A stretch of DNA of 64,000 nt, taken from positions 166,048 through 230,047 of the forward strand of contig SVIP01000002.1 of assembly GCA_015069425.1 (NCBI GenBank), read 5' to 3'. A program made the translations under genes and the position numbers. The notes below the pieces were generated by a model that was not told where the DNA came from, did not search any database, and was given only the letters and a program-made list of their open reading frames with translations. Every line of letters starts with the position of its first letter. Positions within the stretch are counted from its first letter, which is position 1. Of the stretch, positions 32,616-40,802 are shown piece after piece. The stretch comes from Clostridiales bacterium (GTDB taxonomy: Bacteria > Bacillota > Clostridia > Christensenellales > Borkfalkiaceae).

Positions 32616-33539
32616 CTAAAACTCAACAGGTTCGACCATTTTGTCAAAAGCAACCTTTGATAAACGAACGGTAGGAATACTAATTAATGAAATAATCAAA
32701 GCAAGCAATGAAACGTAATAGTAATTTATCGCACCGTTGCCGTTTAATTTTTCAACTATTATAAACGCAATAGTGTGCGTTTTGCCGACGCCGTTAGTCA
32801 TAACTTGAGTATGCATAAACATTTGGAAACAAACCGCAACGCTGAACATAAGCAAGGTACTAATGGTCGGCCAAATTAATGGAACGTATATTTTAATTAA
32901 TTCGGTAAACGGTCCACAACCATCTAAAAGAGACGCCTCTTTAACAGACTCTGGTATTCTTGAAACCGCACCGAAAAGCAGAACTATGTTTCCGCCAACG
33001 CCCGCCCAAACGCAATAAACGTAGAGCGTAGTCATTGCATACTTTTCGTCGTAAATTAAATCGGGAATATCCGTAAACGGGATATTAAAATTATTCATTA
33101 AAACGTTTGTCAAAATACCGTTATCTTTATCAAAGATGTTTTTAAATACCAAAACTAGTACTACGACTGAAATGATGTTAGGGAGATAGAAAATCATTGT
33201 GAAAAATCTACTACCCCAAATCTTTTTACTTATGAAAAACACTGTAATAATAGATAATGGCAATGCCAAAAAGATATTTACAGGAATGTACCCTATCGAG
33301 TTCCAAATAGCGTGCCTCCACTCGGTGGTAAACTTAAGATTTATTATTAAGTTCTCAATATTTTCAAAAAGTCCAAACACAATTTGTCCAGCTTCGTTTT
33401 CCGTCATAAACGCAAGCGTTAGTTGGCTTAAGTTTATGTATACGGTAAACACCGCAAATTGTAATAGAGGCAGGGCAAGCATTACCCAAACAAATATTAA
33501 TTTATTTCTTTTTGCCTCGTCTATATGTTTTTTAGCCAT
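32616..33539 (-). CDS. ABC sugar transporter permease, MalF/UgpA type
   Basis: A 307-aa inner-membrane permease with six helices of the CUT1 family. The cytoplasmic EAA loop is ESVKEASLLDGCGPFTELIK (about 194-213), which docks the ATPase. A hydrophobic N-terminal helix (LIFVWVMLALPLLQFAVFTVYI) precedes a periplasmic-facing loop. It lies 12 bp after the binding-protein gene. The partner MalG-type permease is three genes upstream, an unusual split order. No ATPase is in the cluster, so a shared MsmX-type ATPase is presumed. Confidence 0.93.
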   Translation of the reverse strand: MAKKHIDEAKRNKLIFVWVMLALPLLQFAVFTVYINLSQLTLAFMTENEAGQIVFGLFENIENLIINLKFTTEWRHAIWNSIGYIPVNIFLALPLSIITVFFISKKIWGSRFFTMIFYLPNIISVVVLVLVFKNIFDKDNGILTNVLMNNFNIPFTDIPDLIYDEKYAMTTLYVYCVWAGVGGNIVLLFGAVSRIPESVKEASLLDGCGPFTELIKIYVPLIWPTISTLLMFSVAVCFQMFMHTQVMTNGVGKTHTIAFIIVEKLNGNGAINYYYVSLLALIISLISIPTVRLSKVAFDKMVEPVEF

Positions 33540-33551
33540 TAAAAGCCTCCG

Positions 33552-34934
33552 TTATTTGCCAATAAACGCTTTTGCGTAATCTGCTTCGTAATTTATTATT
33601 TCTTCAATGATTTTATCTATGTCGCTAGTTGCCTTTCCTGCAAAGCGTGGGATTATGTTTTCTATCATAATTGATTTAATTCTTCCCAATCTATAATCAA
33701 GGTTACTGCTTACACCATAAACGTTGATGCTGTTATTATAAACGTCTACGATACTTTGCGTCCAACCGTCAAGCGTTCCTAAATCAACGTCGTCATACTT
33801 AAACGGACGAATATTGTTGGTGTTCTTTGTGTAAACCTTAAGCATTGCGTCGCTATTCATAAAGTTGATAAAATCTTTTGCAAGTTCGGGGTTAGCACAG
33901 TGTTTAGGAATTACTAACTTTGTACATTCACTTACGTTAACGTTAGTAGTTCCGCCGTCTTTTGAAGTTTTATCCGCACTAATCCAAGGAAGATTCATCA
34001 TCTTGCAACTAAAGTTGGGATATAGTGGAACGTAGTCTTTCATTTCGGTCATTAGCCAAGAACCGTTAACTAGCATTGCTATTTCGCCTTGGAAGAATTT
34101 CTTTTGAATACTTTCGTTATCGGCATTGTTCGTGCCAGGGTAAATCCAAGTTTTGCTATTTTTGTTTGCGTCTTGACCTACACCGGTAATAATTTTACCG
34201 ATTGCTTCGTAAGCCTTTTTTCTACCTTCCATTTTGTAAACGTCTGAAGTTTGGAAATCAAAGAATTCTCTTGCTCCTGCTTGACCTTCGTATTGGAAAG
34301 CAAGTGCTTGGAATACAGACTTAAGATAACCGTCACAACCTGCTCCGCCAACGTAGCCGATTGCATAAGCAGAAGATTCTTTGCTGATTCTGTCGCATAA
34401 AGCATAGAACTCGTCCATTGTGGTGGGAACTTCCCAACCGTTTGAAGCAAACATTTTGTCGTTATACGCAATACTTGTTACAGATGCGTTCCAAGGTATT
34501 GCATAAAAATGTCCGTTTACTTTCAAACTCTCGATAACGCCTGGATCTACCTTATCAATTAACTTTTCGCCGTCAACAACCGTTTCATAAACGTCATCTA
34601 GGGGAAGTAAACGGTCAGCGTTTACGTTAGTTAAGAAGTTTCCGCCTGCTACACAAGAATAAATATCGCTTAAACTCTTAGTTCTGCCAGATTCTAAAGC
34701 ACCTTGAGCGGTTGCTTCCATACCCGTTGACGCAGCAACTTTTACAACTACGTTGGGGTTTTGTTTCATATATTCTTCGGCAATCTCATCAAGCCACGCT
34801 CTACCAAAGCCCGCTGCAAAAACCGAAACCTTTAATAAGGTTTTTCCGTTGTTGGAATTGTTACAAGCCCCAACCGAAAAACAACACACTACTGCTAACA
34901 GTAAAGATACTAATTTGGTCATCACTTTCTTCAT
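33552..34934 (-). CDS. ABC sugar-binding lipoprotein (CUT1 family)
   Basis: A 460-aa extracytoplasmic solute-binding protein. The signal peptide LVSLLLAVVCCFSVGAC ends in a lipobox with C24 as the lipidated cysteine. The mature protein has the type-I SBP pattern: KVSVFAAGFGRAWLDEIAEE, NGHFYAIPWNASVTSIAYND, YGVGGAGCDG-like IGYVGGAGCDGYL, and EIAMLVNGSWLMTEMKDYVP. It delivers oligosaccharides to the two permeases in the operon. The sugar bound cannot be read from the sequence; operon content suggests mannose/HexNAc-containing oligomers. Confidence 0.93.
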   Translation of the reverse strand: MKKVMTKLVSLLLAVVCCFSVGACNNSNNGKTLLKVSVFAAGFGRAWLDEIAEEYMKQNPNVVVKVAASTGMEATAQGALESGRTKSLSDIYSCVAGGNFLTNVNADRLLPLDDVYETVVDGEKLIDKVDPGVIESLKVNGHFYAIPWNASVTSIAYNDKMFASNGWEVPTTMDEFYALCDRISKESSAYAIGYVGGAGCDGYLKSVFQALAFQYEGQAGAREFFDFQTSDVYKMEGRKKAYEAIGKIITGVGQDANKNSKTWIYPGTNNADNESIQKKFFQGEIAMLVNGSWLMTEMKDYVPLYPNFSCKMMNLPWISADKTSKDGGTTNVNVSECTKLVIPKHCANPELAKDFINFMNSDAMLKVYTKNTNNIRPFKYDDVDLGTLDGWTQSIVDVYNNSINVYGVSSNLDYRLGRIKSIMIENIIPRFAGKATSDIDKIIEEIINYEADYAKAFIGK

Positions 34935-34958
34935 AATTTTTTACTCCTTTTGTTTTAA

Positions 34959-36281
34959 TTATTTCATCGGAACGACGTAATATGCTTCACAAGAACCCAT
35001 TGTCGTCTTAAACGTTCCGTTATTTAATTTCACTTTAATTTTTCTGCCTTTTTTGTAAAGGTAAGCGTATTTTGCGCCCTTAAATTTAATGGTAACTTCG
35101 TTTTGCGTATCGTCTGCGGGGTTGTTAGCGTTAAACACTAAAAATCCGTCTCTATTGTCTTTATCCTTAAATACGCCAAGTGCAACGTCGCTCGTTCCTT
35201 CTAAACTCTTAATTCTCGGGTGAGATTCAAGCGGTCTAGTAACACCGTCGAAAACTTCATTTCCATAGAATTCGTCGTTAATCTTAAGCATTACGCCCTG
35301 CCACTCAGAATTCATATACATATTTTCAAAGGCTCTTACTTCCTTTATAACTTGTTGCATTCCATAATAGAGAGAAGTTCTCCTTCCGTCTTTAGAGATA
35401 AGCGCATCAATTGAACCTTTGCTATAATACTTAAAGGTGTTGATTCCAACCGAGCCGAACAACATTTGCGAATAAACTTGATATGCCAAGTCGTCATAGT
35501 CTTTAACGTTCTTATAAGTTTGATGTCCTTCGGAAAGAATAAAACACATCCAGTCTTTGCCGTTGGCCCTAGAAATAGATGCGAACTGTTCCATTTCCGT
35601 CCAATAACCGGGGTTTATTGCGTTTGCCTTATCTAGCGGATAGGTGTCGTAGCACATTATAGTCGAGCCTGTAATTTTTGCCGCCGTATCTACGTAATCA
35701 CCAAACGAAGAGCCGAGCGTCCCCATACCCCAGTTGGGGAATAAATTTATCCACCATTCTTTGTTGTTGGTGTTTATACTCTTAAAGTAATCGTACGCTT
35801 TTCCTAAATATTCTAGTTCATTAAATTTGGGTTCGTCCTTAACGTTAAAGCCTGCAAAATTTTCATATTCAGAGTAAAGGTCGTATACTTCCTTAAACTT
35901 CACTTTGGCACTATCTATTGTTGCCTCGTCTTTTTTCATTTTATAAAGGTCGAACAAGTTGGTAACATAAGGCTCTGCTATAATAACTTTAATTCCGTAA
36001 GGAGCAAGCCCCTCGATGAAACCTACTCTTTTTTCAGTCGTATCTTCCCAAAGTGGAACTGCGTAGTTAAAACCACACTCTGCAATATATCTGTATTGGT
36101 CTTCCATATTGTACTCAAGTCCATCAGACGGTGGTGTCCCGTAACAATAGAATCTAAACGGTTCATACTCAGAATACTCTACCGTGTTAAAGTCTGGTAT
36201 ATTTGCACTGCTTGTACAAGCCGTAAAGCATACACAGGTCAAAAGACAAGCCATTATGGTTGCAATAATTTTTTTCATCAT
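34959..36281 (-). CDS. lipoprotein with barrel-type glycosidase-like domain
   Basis: A 440-aa exported lipoprotein. The frame runs to 36398, but the ATG at 36281 has AAGGAGAG and opens MMKKIIATIMACLLTCVCF with a lipobox ending at C22. The mature part looks like a TIM barrel: IAECGFNYAVPLWEDT, APYGIKVIIAEPYV, YENFAGFNVKDEP (about 138-150, the E-P pattern seen in clan GH-A acid/base motifs), a YFKSINTNNKEWWINLFPNW strand, and TIMCYDTYPLD. A beta-sandwich with FLVFNANNPADDTQNE ends the protein. I cannot assign a GH family. It sits between permease and binding-protein genes and is presumably an extracellular glycan-processing enzyme. Confidence 0.65.
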   Translation of the reverse strand: MMKKIIATIMACLLTCVCFTACTSSANIPDFNTVEYSEYEPFRFYCYGTPPSDGLEYNMEDQYRYIAECGFNYAVPLWEDTTEKRVGFIEGLAPYGIKVIIAEPYVTNLFDLYKMKKDEATIDSAKVKFKEVYDLYSEYENFAGFNVKDEPKFNELEYLGKAYDYFKSINTNNKEWWINLFPNWGMGTLGSSFGDYVDTAAKITGSTIMCYDTYPLDKANAINPGYWTEMEQFASISRANGKDWMCFILSEGHQTYKNVKDYDDLAYQVYSQMLFGSVGINTFKYYSKGSIDALISKDGRRTSLYYGMQQVIKEVRAFENMYMNSEWQGVMLKINDEFYGNEVFDGVTRPLESHPRIKSLEGTSDVALGVFKDKDNRDGFLVFNANNPADDTQNEVTIKFKGAKYAYLYKKGRKIKVKLNNGTFKTTMGSCEAYYVVPMK

Positions 36282-36348
36282 ATCTCTCCTTTTTGTATTT
36301 GTAAGTTTTAGTTTTATATTTCTGTAAAAATCAACTAGGCTAGAAAAG

Positions 36349-37233
36349 TTATTCCTTAATACCGCCAGCGGCAACGTTTTCAAGCATATTTCTGCCACCG
36401 ATAAAGAATACGATTAATACGGGAACGGTCATACAAACCATTGCGGCAAAAAGTTTAAGCATACCGCCACCGAAGATGTTTGAAGATAATTCTTCTAACC
36501 CTGTGGACAAGGTTTTTACGTTTGGCATATACATATATGGTGTAAAATAATCGTTCCAAGTGTTAAGACCAACTAAAATGGCAATGGTTGAAAGTCCAGC
36601 CTTAGACATTGGCAAAATGATTTTAAAGAAGATATAAAAATCGTTCGCCCCATCAATATACGCTGCTTCCATATAGGTTGAAGATAATCCTTTATAGTAT
36701 GCGAATAAAATAAAGAAGTAAGCACCGAACGGTGAAGCGTATAGACAAAACACACCAAAATAGGTATCCATTAAGTTTAAGTCGTTAAAGAGTTTTACGG
36801 TTGCGGTCAACGTTCCAACACCAGGCACCATCATAAACACGATTGCAATAGTGTAAATTAGACTGTTAAACTTAAATTTATATTTTGCCAAAATAAACGA
36901 AACGGTACTCGGAAATAAAACCCCCAAAATCGTTCCGCCAATAGTGAGGATAATCGTGTTAATGAACATTTGTAAAACGTCGTACTCAACAAAAACTTCT
37001 CTGTAGTTTTTGAAAACGTCGCCCGTGATAAACAATTGCTTGGGCAAAGAAAATATGCTTTCAGAATATTCAGACAAGTTCTTAAACGAGTTCCCCACAA
37101 CTATAAAGTATGGAAAAATTAAACTGAACGCATACAACACAAAAAACACGAAAACTATGGCGTAAACGATTGTATTGCGGGTACCTGATATATAGATATT
37201 TTTGCTTCTCGGTTTCCTTTTAAACAATTTCAT
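36349..37233 (-). CDS. ABC sugar transporter permease, MalG/UgpE type
   Basis: A 294-aa CUT1 permease with six helices. The EAA loop STYMEAAYIDGANDFYIFFK (about 184-203) is typical of the second permease. It ends near the conserved basic tail NMLENVAAGGIKE, which normally contacts the ATPase. The only GGAG upstream is about 15 nt from the ATG at 37233, so the translation start is weakly supported. It follows the GH38 gene by 21 bp and heads the transport part of the operon. Confidence 0.92.
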   Translation of the reverse strand: MKLFKRKPRSKNIYISGTRNTIVYAIVFVFFVLYAFSLIFPYFIVVGNSFKNLSEYSESIFSLPKQLFITGDVFKNYREVFVEYDVLQMFINTIILTIGGTILGVLFPSTVSFILAKYKFKFNSLIYTIAIVFMMVPGVGTLTATVKLFNDLNLMDTYFGVFCLYASPFGAYFFILFAYYKGLSSTYMEAAYIDGANDFYIFFKIILPMSKAGLSTIAILVGLNTWNDYFTPYMYMPNVKTLSTGLEELSSNIFGGGMLKLFAAMVCMTVPVLIVFFIGGRNMLENVAAGGIKE

Positions 37234-37254
37234 TTGCTTTACTATTTTCTCCTT

Positions 37255-39666
37255 TTAAATTTTCATTTGGTACGATTCTGTAATTTCTTGGTCTATTTCA
37301 AGCGTCTTAACTTCGTACTTTGTAAAGTTCAACTTTAATTTTTTGCCGTTAAACTCAATCTCGCACTCAATCTCTTTATCGGTTGAGTTAAATAGTCTTG
37401 CTATGCTTCCCGCTCCGCTCTCCGCTTTCTTAAATGCTTCTAGAAGTATTCGTTGGTCACTAAGCGATAACCTTACAGTTTTTAACTCGCCCTCGCCGGA
37501 CGGGAAAATTTGCATTGCGTAAACTCCGCCAATTTCTCTTTGATAACTTGCTATCTTGCTTTCTTCGTCAACAAAAATACTAAAGTTAAATTCCGAAAGC
37601 CCCAAATCCATAGTCTGCAAATATCTATTCTTTTCAACTATAGGCCTATCCGCTATTGGGTGCGCACAGTAGGTCGTCCCCCTAAGCAGTGATAACTTAA
37701 GCGTCTTTTTATCGTAACTTACGCCGTAGTTGTTTTGCATGGATATGCCCAATGCCTTATCTTCAAACGGAATTTTTAAGTACTCTTGCGCAACGTGTTC
37801 GTTACAGATACAGTTAATTTCTTCCTCACCGAACATCTGTCCACCATAAACAGATTTGTTTATCATCGGCAAGTGCGCCTTTACGAAAATATTGTTATTT
37901 GCTAGCACCACGCCCACTTTAACGTCCACTCGCAAATCTTTTTTGTAAATTTTATATTGAACAACCGCTTGCGTCTGTTTGTAGTAGTAAAGACTTTCAA
38001 CCGTTGTAAAAATCTCACCGTCCTCAACCACTTTAACAGCACTTTGTCCTTCAAACACGCCTATTGCACCAAGTTTGAAAGGTTTTGGGTTTTTGCCCGT
38101 CGCCTCGTCACGAACTTTTCTGTGCCCCCAGGGGTTTTCATTATCTTCATAAGCAAACAATGAAAATGCATTCTCATTAAGATAAGTTTTTCCGTCTATG
38201 GTATACTCTTTAATTGCGCCCGTCTTTTTGCTTATGACCAAGCGACCTTTTTGGTTTTCAAAAACAAAATCTTTCTTGAGCGCCACTCTATCCACGATAG
38301 GCTTTATATTTTTATAAGTAACGAATACGTCAAACCTATTAAAAGAAGTCGGCTCTAACTCTGCGTAAAAACCTATGCGCTTTCTCCAGTCCATATTGAT
38401 ATTGCTATCGGCTTTTGTCGTTTGCGATAAAATTTCCTTTCCGCTAGCGTCCTTAATATGTATAACCGATTCTTCGTCCGCTCCACAAAGAGGTATTACG
38501 CACAACTCACACTCGACGTACTTTTTAACCTTTCTTGGTTGGTCGTTGAACACGAATATTGGATATTCGCCTTCACTTGCAACCTTATCCCCACTGCAGA
38601 GGAAACTTGTTAAAGAAGTCCTTAAGTCTTTAAGTTTCTTTTCCGCTCCGCCTAAAATTGCCAAACCATAATCTTCGCCCGCCTTAATGCTCGTTCCTGG
38701 CAAAACGTCGTGGAACTCTGAGAATAAAATGTCTTTTAACGCTGACTTTAACTGCTCTTCGGGATATTCTCCACCACACTCGGCAACCGTCGTCGCCATT
38801 TTTTCCACTTGATAGTAAAGTCTTTCCACCGCTAGGTATTTACTCTTAAGTTTATTTCCACTCGTATAGCAACCCACGTTGCAGTTATTTAATGAAGAGG
38901 CAACTTCGCCTTTTGCAGGAATTTCTAAAAGCGCCTTATCGGGACTACTATGCACCAATTGGTATTCACAAGACTTTTTTAACTCTTCAATTCCTTTCAA
39001 GTCTTTTCTTGATGCACCGCCACCGTGATTGCCTACCCCCCATAATTTAATAAAAGGTTTATCTTCCTCTTTTCGGCTCTGAATTTCTTTTTCTATTAAT
39101 TGTTTGGCAAATCCAAGCGGTGTTGAATAACTAGAACAGTGGTAGGCTTTAACCGAACTTCCGTCATAACCCACCCAATTAAAGCACTCGTCGGGATATT
39201 CAAATTCCATTTTTGACGGTCTAGTCGCAAGATATCCCGTTTGGTTGCATTTTTTTATTATTTGTACAATTCCACGACTATGCCCAAACGGATCTAAATT
39301 CACTGCCGTTTTAGGCTCAACGCCGAATTTTTCTAAAAAGTAGTTTTTGCCGACCAACACTTGTCTAGCAATACTTTCTCCCTTAGGTAAAAGACAATCG
39401 GGTTGAATATACCATCCACCCATAATTATCCATTTACCGTCTTTTACAGCCTTTTTTATATCTTCAAAAAGTTTTTTATCTAATTTTTCTATCTGTTCGT
39501 AAACGTAAGCTTCGTTGTGGCAAAACACAAAATCATACTCGTCAAGCAATTTTATCGCACTGCGATAAGTAGAAAGAGCGGTGAAAACACCCTCGTCCTC
39601 TTCCCATTGCCAAATCGAGTCTATATGTGCGTTTGCGATTAAAAAAATCTTTGGTTTATTGTTCAT
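37255..39666 (-). CDS. GH38 alpha-mannosidase
   Basis: An 803-aa zinc-dependent enzyme that releases alpha-mannose. Zinc and catalytic residues: H14 and D16 in ANAHIDSIWQWEE, and the nucleophile D125 in AVNLDPFGHSRG (family usually DSFGHS). KLWGVGNHGGGASRKDL carries another conserved zinc histidine. Length suits bacterial GH38 proteins. It has no signal peptide, so it acts on imported oligosaccharides. It is the first gene of the glycan operon, transcribed away from the AraC-type regulator. The Shine-Dalgarno is weak (AAAGGTAG, far upstream). Alpha-mannosidase with hexosaminidase and fucosidase points to N-glycan-like substrates. Confidence 0.92.
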   Translation of the reverse strand: MNNKPKIFLIANAHIDSIWQWEEDEGVFTALSTYRSAIKLLDEYDFVFCHNEAYVYEQIEKLDKKLFEDIKKAVKDGKWIIMGGWYIQPDCLLPKGESIARQVLVGKNYFLEKFGVEPKTAVNLDPFGHSRGIVQIIKKCNQTGYLATRPSKMEFEYPDECFNWVGYDGSSVKAYHCSSYSTPLGFAKQLIEKEIQSRKEEDKPFIKLWGVGNHGGGASRKDLKGIEELKKSCEYQLVHSSPDKALLEIPAKGEVASSLNNCNVGCYTSGNKLKSKYLAVERLYYQVEKMATTVAECGGEYPEEQLKSALKDILFSEFHDVLPGTSIKAGEDYGLAILGGAEKKLKDLRTSLTSFLCSGDKVASEGEYPIFVFNDQPRKVKKYVECELCVIPLCGADEESVIHIKDASGKEILSQTTKADSNINMDWRKRIGFYAELEPTSFNRFDVFVTYKNIKPIVDRVALKKDFVFENQKGRLVISKKTGAIKEYTIDGKTYLNENAFSLFAYEDNENPWGHRKVRDEATGKNPKPFKLGAIGVFEGQSAVKVVEDGEIFTTVESLYYYKQTQAVVQYKIYKKDLRVDVKVGVVLANNNIFVKAHLPMINKSVYGGQMFGEEEINCICNEHVAQEYLKIPFEDKALGISMQNNYGVSYDKKTLKLSLLRGTTYCAHPIADRPIVEKNRYLQTMDLGLSEFNFSIFVDEESKIASYQREIGGVYAMQIFPSGEGELKTVRLSLSDQRILLEAFKKAESGAGSIARLFNSTDKEIECEIEFNGKKLKLNFTKYEVKTLEIDQEITESYQMKI

Positions 39667-39781
39667 TTTATCTGTCTTTATTCTACCTTTTTATGCGTCA
39701 TTATTAAAAAAATTAAAGAGGAAATTAAAATTGCGCCCTATTATTGTCTAAATTTTATCACGCAAAAATCCGAATTTCTTG

Positions 39782-39836
39782 TTTTTTTTTAAACAATCTT
39801 TGCTTTTTTTTAAATTACGCTTGCTCTTTTTTTAAA
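39782..39836. repeat. three phased T-tracts between araC-type gene and operon
   Basis: Three TTTTTTT-AAA blocks have their AAA at 39791, 39812 and 39834, spacing 21 and 22 bp, two helical turns. They lie upstream of the AraC-type promoter and in the divergent operon's control region. They could be half-sites for the regulator or intrinsically curved DNA. Confidence 0.5.
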
Positions 39837-39871
39837 TTTCATATATTTTTTGGGATTTTTTTGCGTTTGTA

Positions 39872-39900
39872 TTGACATCTTCTTTTATTACATTTATAAT
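39872..39900 (+). promoter_or_regulatory. consensus sigma-A promoter of the AraC-type gene
   Basis: TTGACA (39872-39877), 17-bp spacer, TATAAT (39895-39900). The ATG follows after only six bases, so the message is predicted to be leaderless. Confidence 0.8.
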
Positions 39901-39906
39901 CAAATT

Positions 39907-40737
39907 ATGAAAGAATTAATTTTTACACCTAAATCATCTTTTGTCAATCCGAACTCTCCGCTTGACTTCCATATTTGGAAAAATAACCCCGTTGCTATGC
40001 ATAAGCACGAATATTACGAGTTTTTGTTTTTCCAAAAAGCACCGGTTAAGCACCTTATTAATGGTAAGAGCATTATTTTAGAGCCGGGATGTTTGGCGTT
40101 AATCCGCCCCAATGATAAACACAGTTTTATTTTTGATAAAAACAGCCCAACTCAACACGTAAACCTTGCAATTACCGCCGATTATTTTGAAAACACTTGC
40201 AACGCTTTTTTCGATAGGCTTTTTTCTTATCTCAACAATTCGGAATCGGAAATTTACTATCAACTTACCAAAGCGGAAATTTCACAGATTAACTACTGGG
40301 TAAACAAAATCAACCTTGACTTTATAGAAACTAAACAAAAATACTCGCCCAATATCACTTCGCTTTTCCTTTGTTGCACTTCAATTATTTATAATTACGT
40401 CAAGACCAATCAAAGTTCTTTCCCCGACTGGTTTAAGAACATCATAAACACGATAAATTCGCAAGATTTTATCGACAAATCGCCTGCGGATATATATTCT
40501 CTTTTCCCTATGTCCGTGCCTATGGCAATTAAATTTTTCAAGCAATACATTGGTGAAACACCCGTTGAATACCTAACTAAACTTAAAATGAATTACGCAT
40601 GCAACCTACTTAAGCACACCAACTACACCACTCTACACATTTCTAGTTTGATAGGTTATGATTCGCTATCTCACTTTAACCACGTATTTAAAAAATACAA
40701 GGGCGCTACGCCAACCCAATACAGAAAACAAGTTTAA
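39907..40737 (+). CDS. AraC-family transcriptional regulator of the glycan operon
   Basis: A 276-aa regulator: an N-terminal cupin sensor (about 1-130, with MHKHEYYEFLFFQKAP and EPGCLALIRPNDKHSF) and two C-terminal helix-turn-helix motifs (about 185-276, ending LIGYDSLSHFNHVFKKYKGA-TPTQYRK). The frame extends to 39850, but that would place codons across the perfect promoter, so I start at the ATG at 39907. No Shine-Dalgarno is present and the mRNA would be leaderless. It is divergent from the GH38-led operon and is presumably its sugar-responsive activator. Confidence 0.9.
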   Translation: MKELIFTPKSSFVNPNSPLDFHIWKNNPVAMHKHEYYEFLFFQKAPVKHLINGKSIILEPGCLALIRPNDKHSFIFDKNSPTQHVNLAITADYFENTCNAFFDRLFSYLNNSESEIYYQLTKAEISQINYWVNKINLDFIETKQKYSPNITSLFLCCTSIIYNYVKTNQSSFPDWFKNIINTINSQDFIDKSPADIYSLFPMSVPMAIKFFKQYIGETPVEYLTKLKMNYACNLLKHTNYTTLHISSLIGYDSLSHFNHVFKKYKGATPTQYRKQV

Positions 40738-40752
40738 CTGACTCTTTAACTA

Positions 40753-40793
40753 AAACCCCACGCACAAATTTGTGCGTGGGGTTTGTTTTTTTG
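40753..40793. terminator. palindromic bidirectional terminator
   Basis: Positions 40753-40784 form a perfect 32-nt palindrome (16 bp each side, AAACCCCACGCACAAA), followed by GTTTTTTTG. It ends the AraC-type gene and may also stop the convergent ypeB transcript. Confidence 0.88.
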
Positions 40794-40802
40794 TTATAAA
40801 GT

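Noticed and set aside
33199-33579. Plus-strand ORF of 126 aa inside the MalF-type permease
   Set aside because: Antisense to a well-conserved gene; its length arises from the permease's hydrophobic codon pattern.
36282-36398. Longer start of the glycosidase-like lipoprotein
   Set aside because: It would overlap the preceding permease gene and add unrelated residues before the signal peptide; the ATG at 36281 has a good Shine-Dalgarno.
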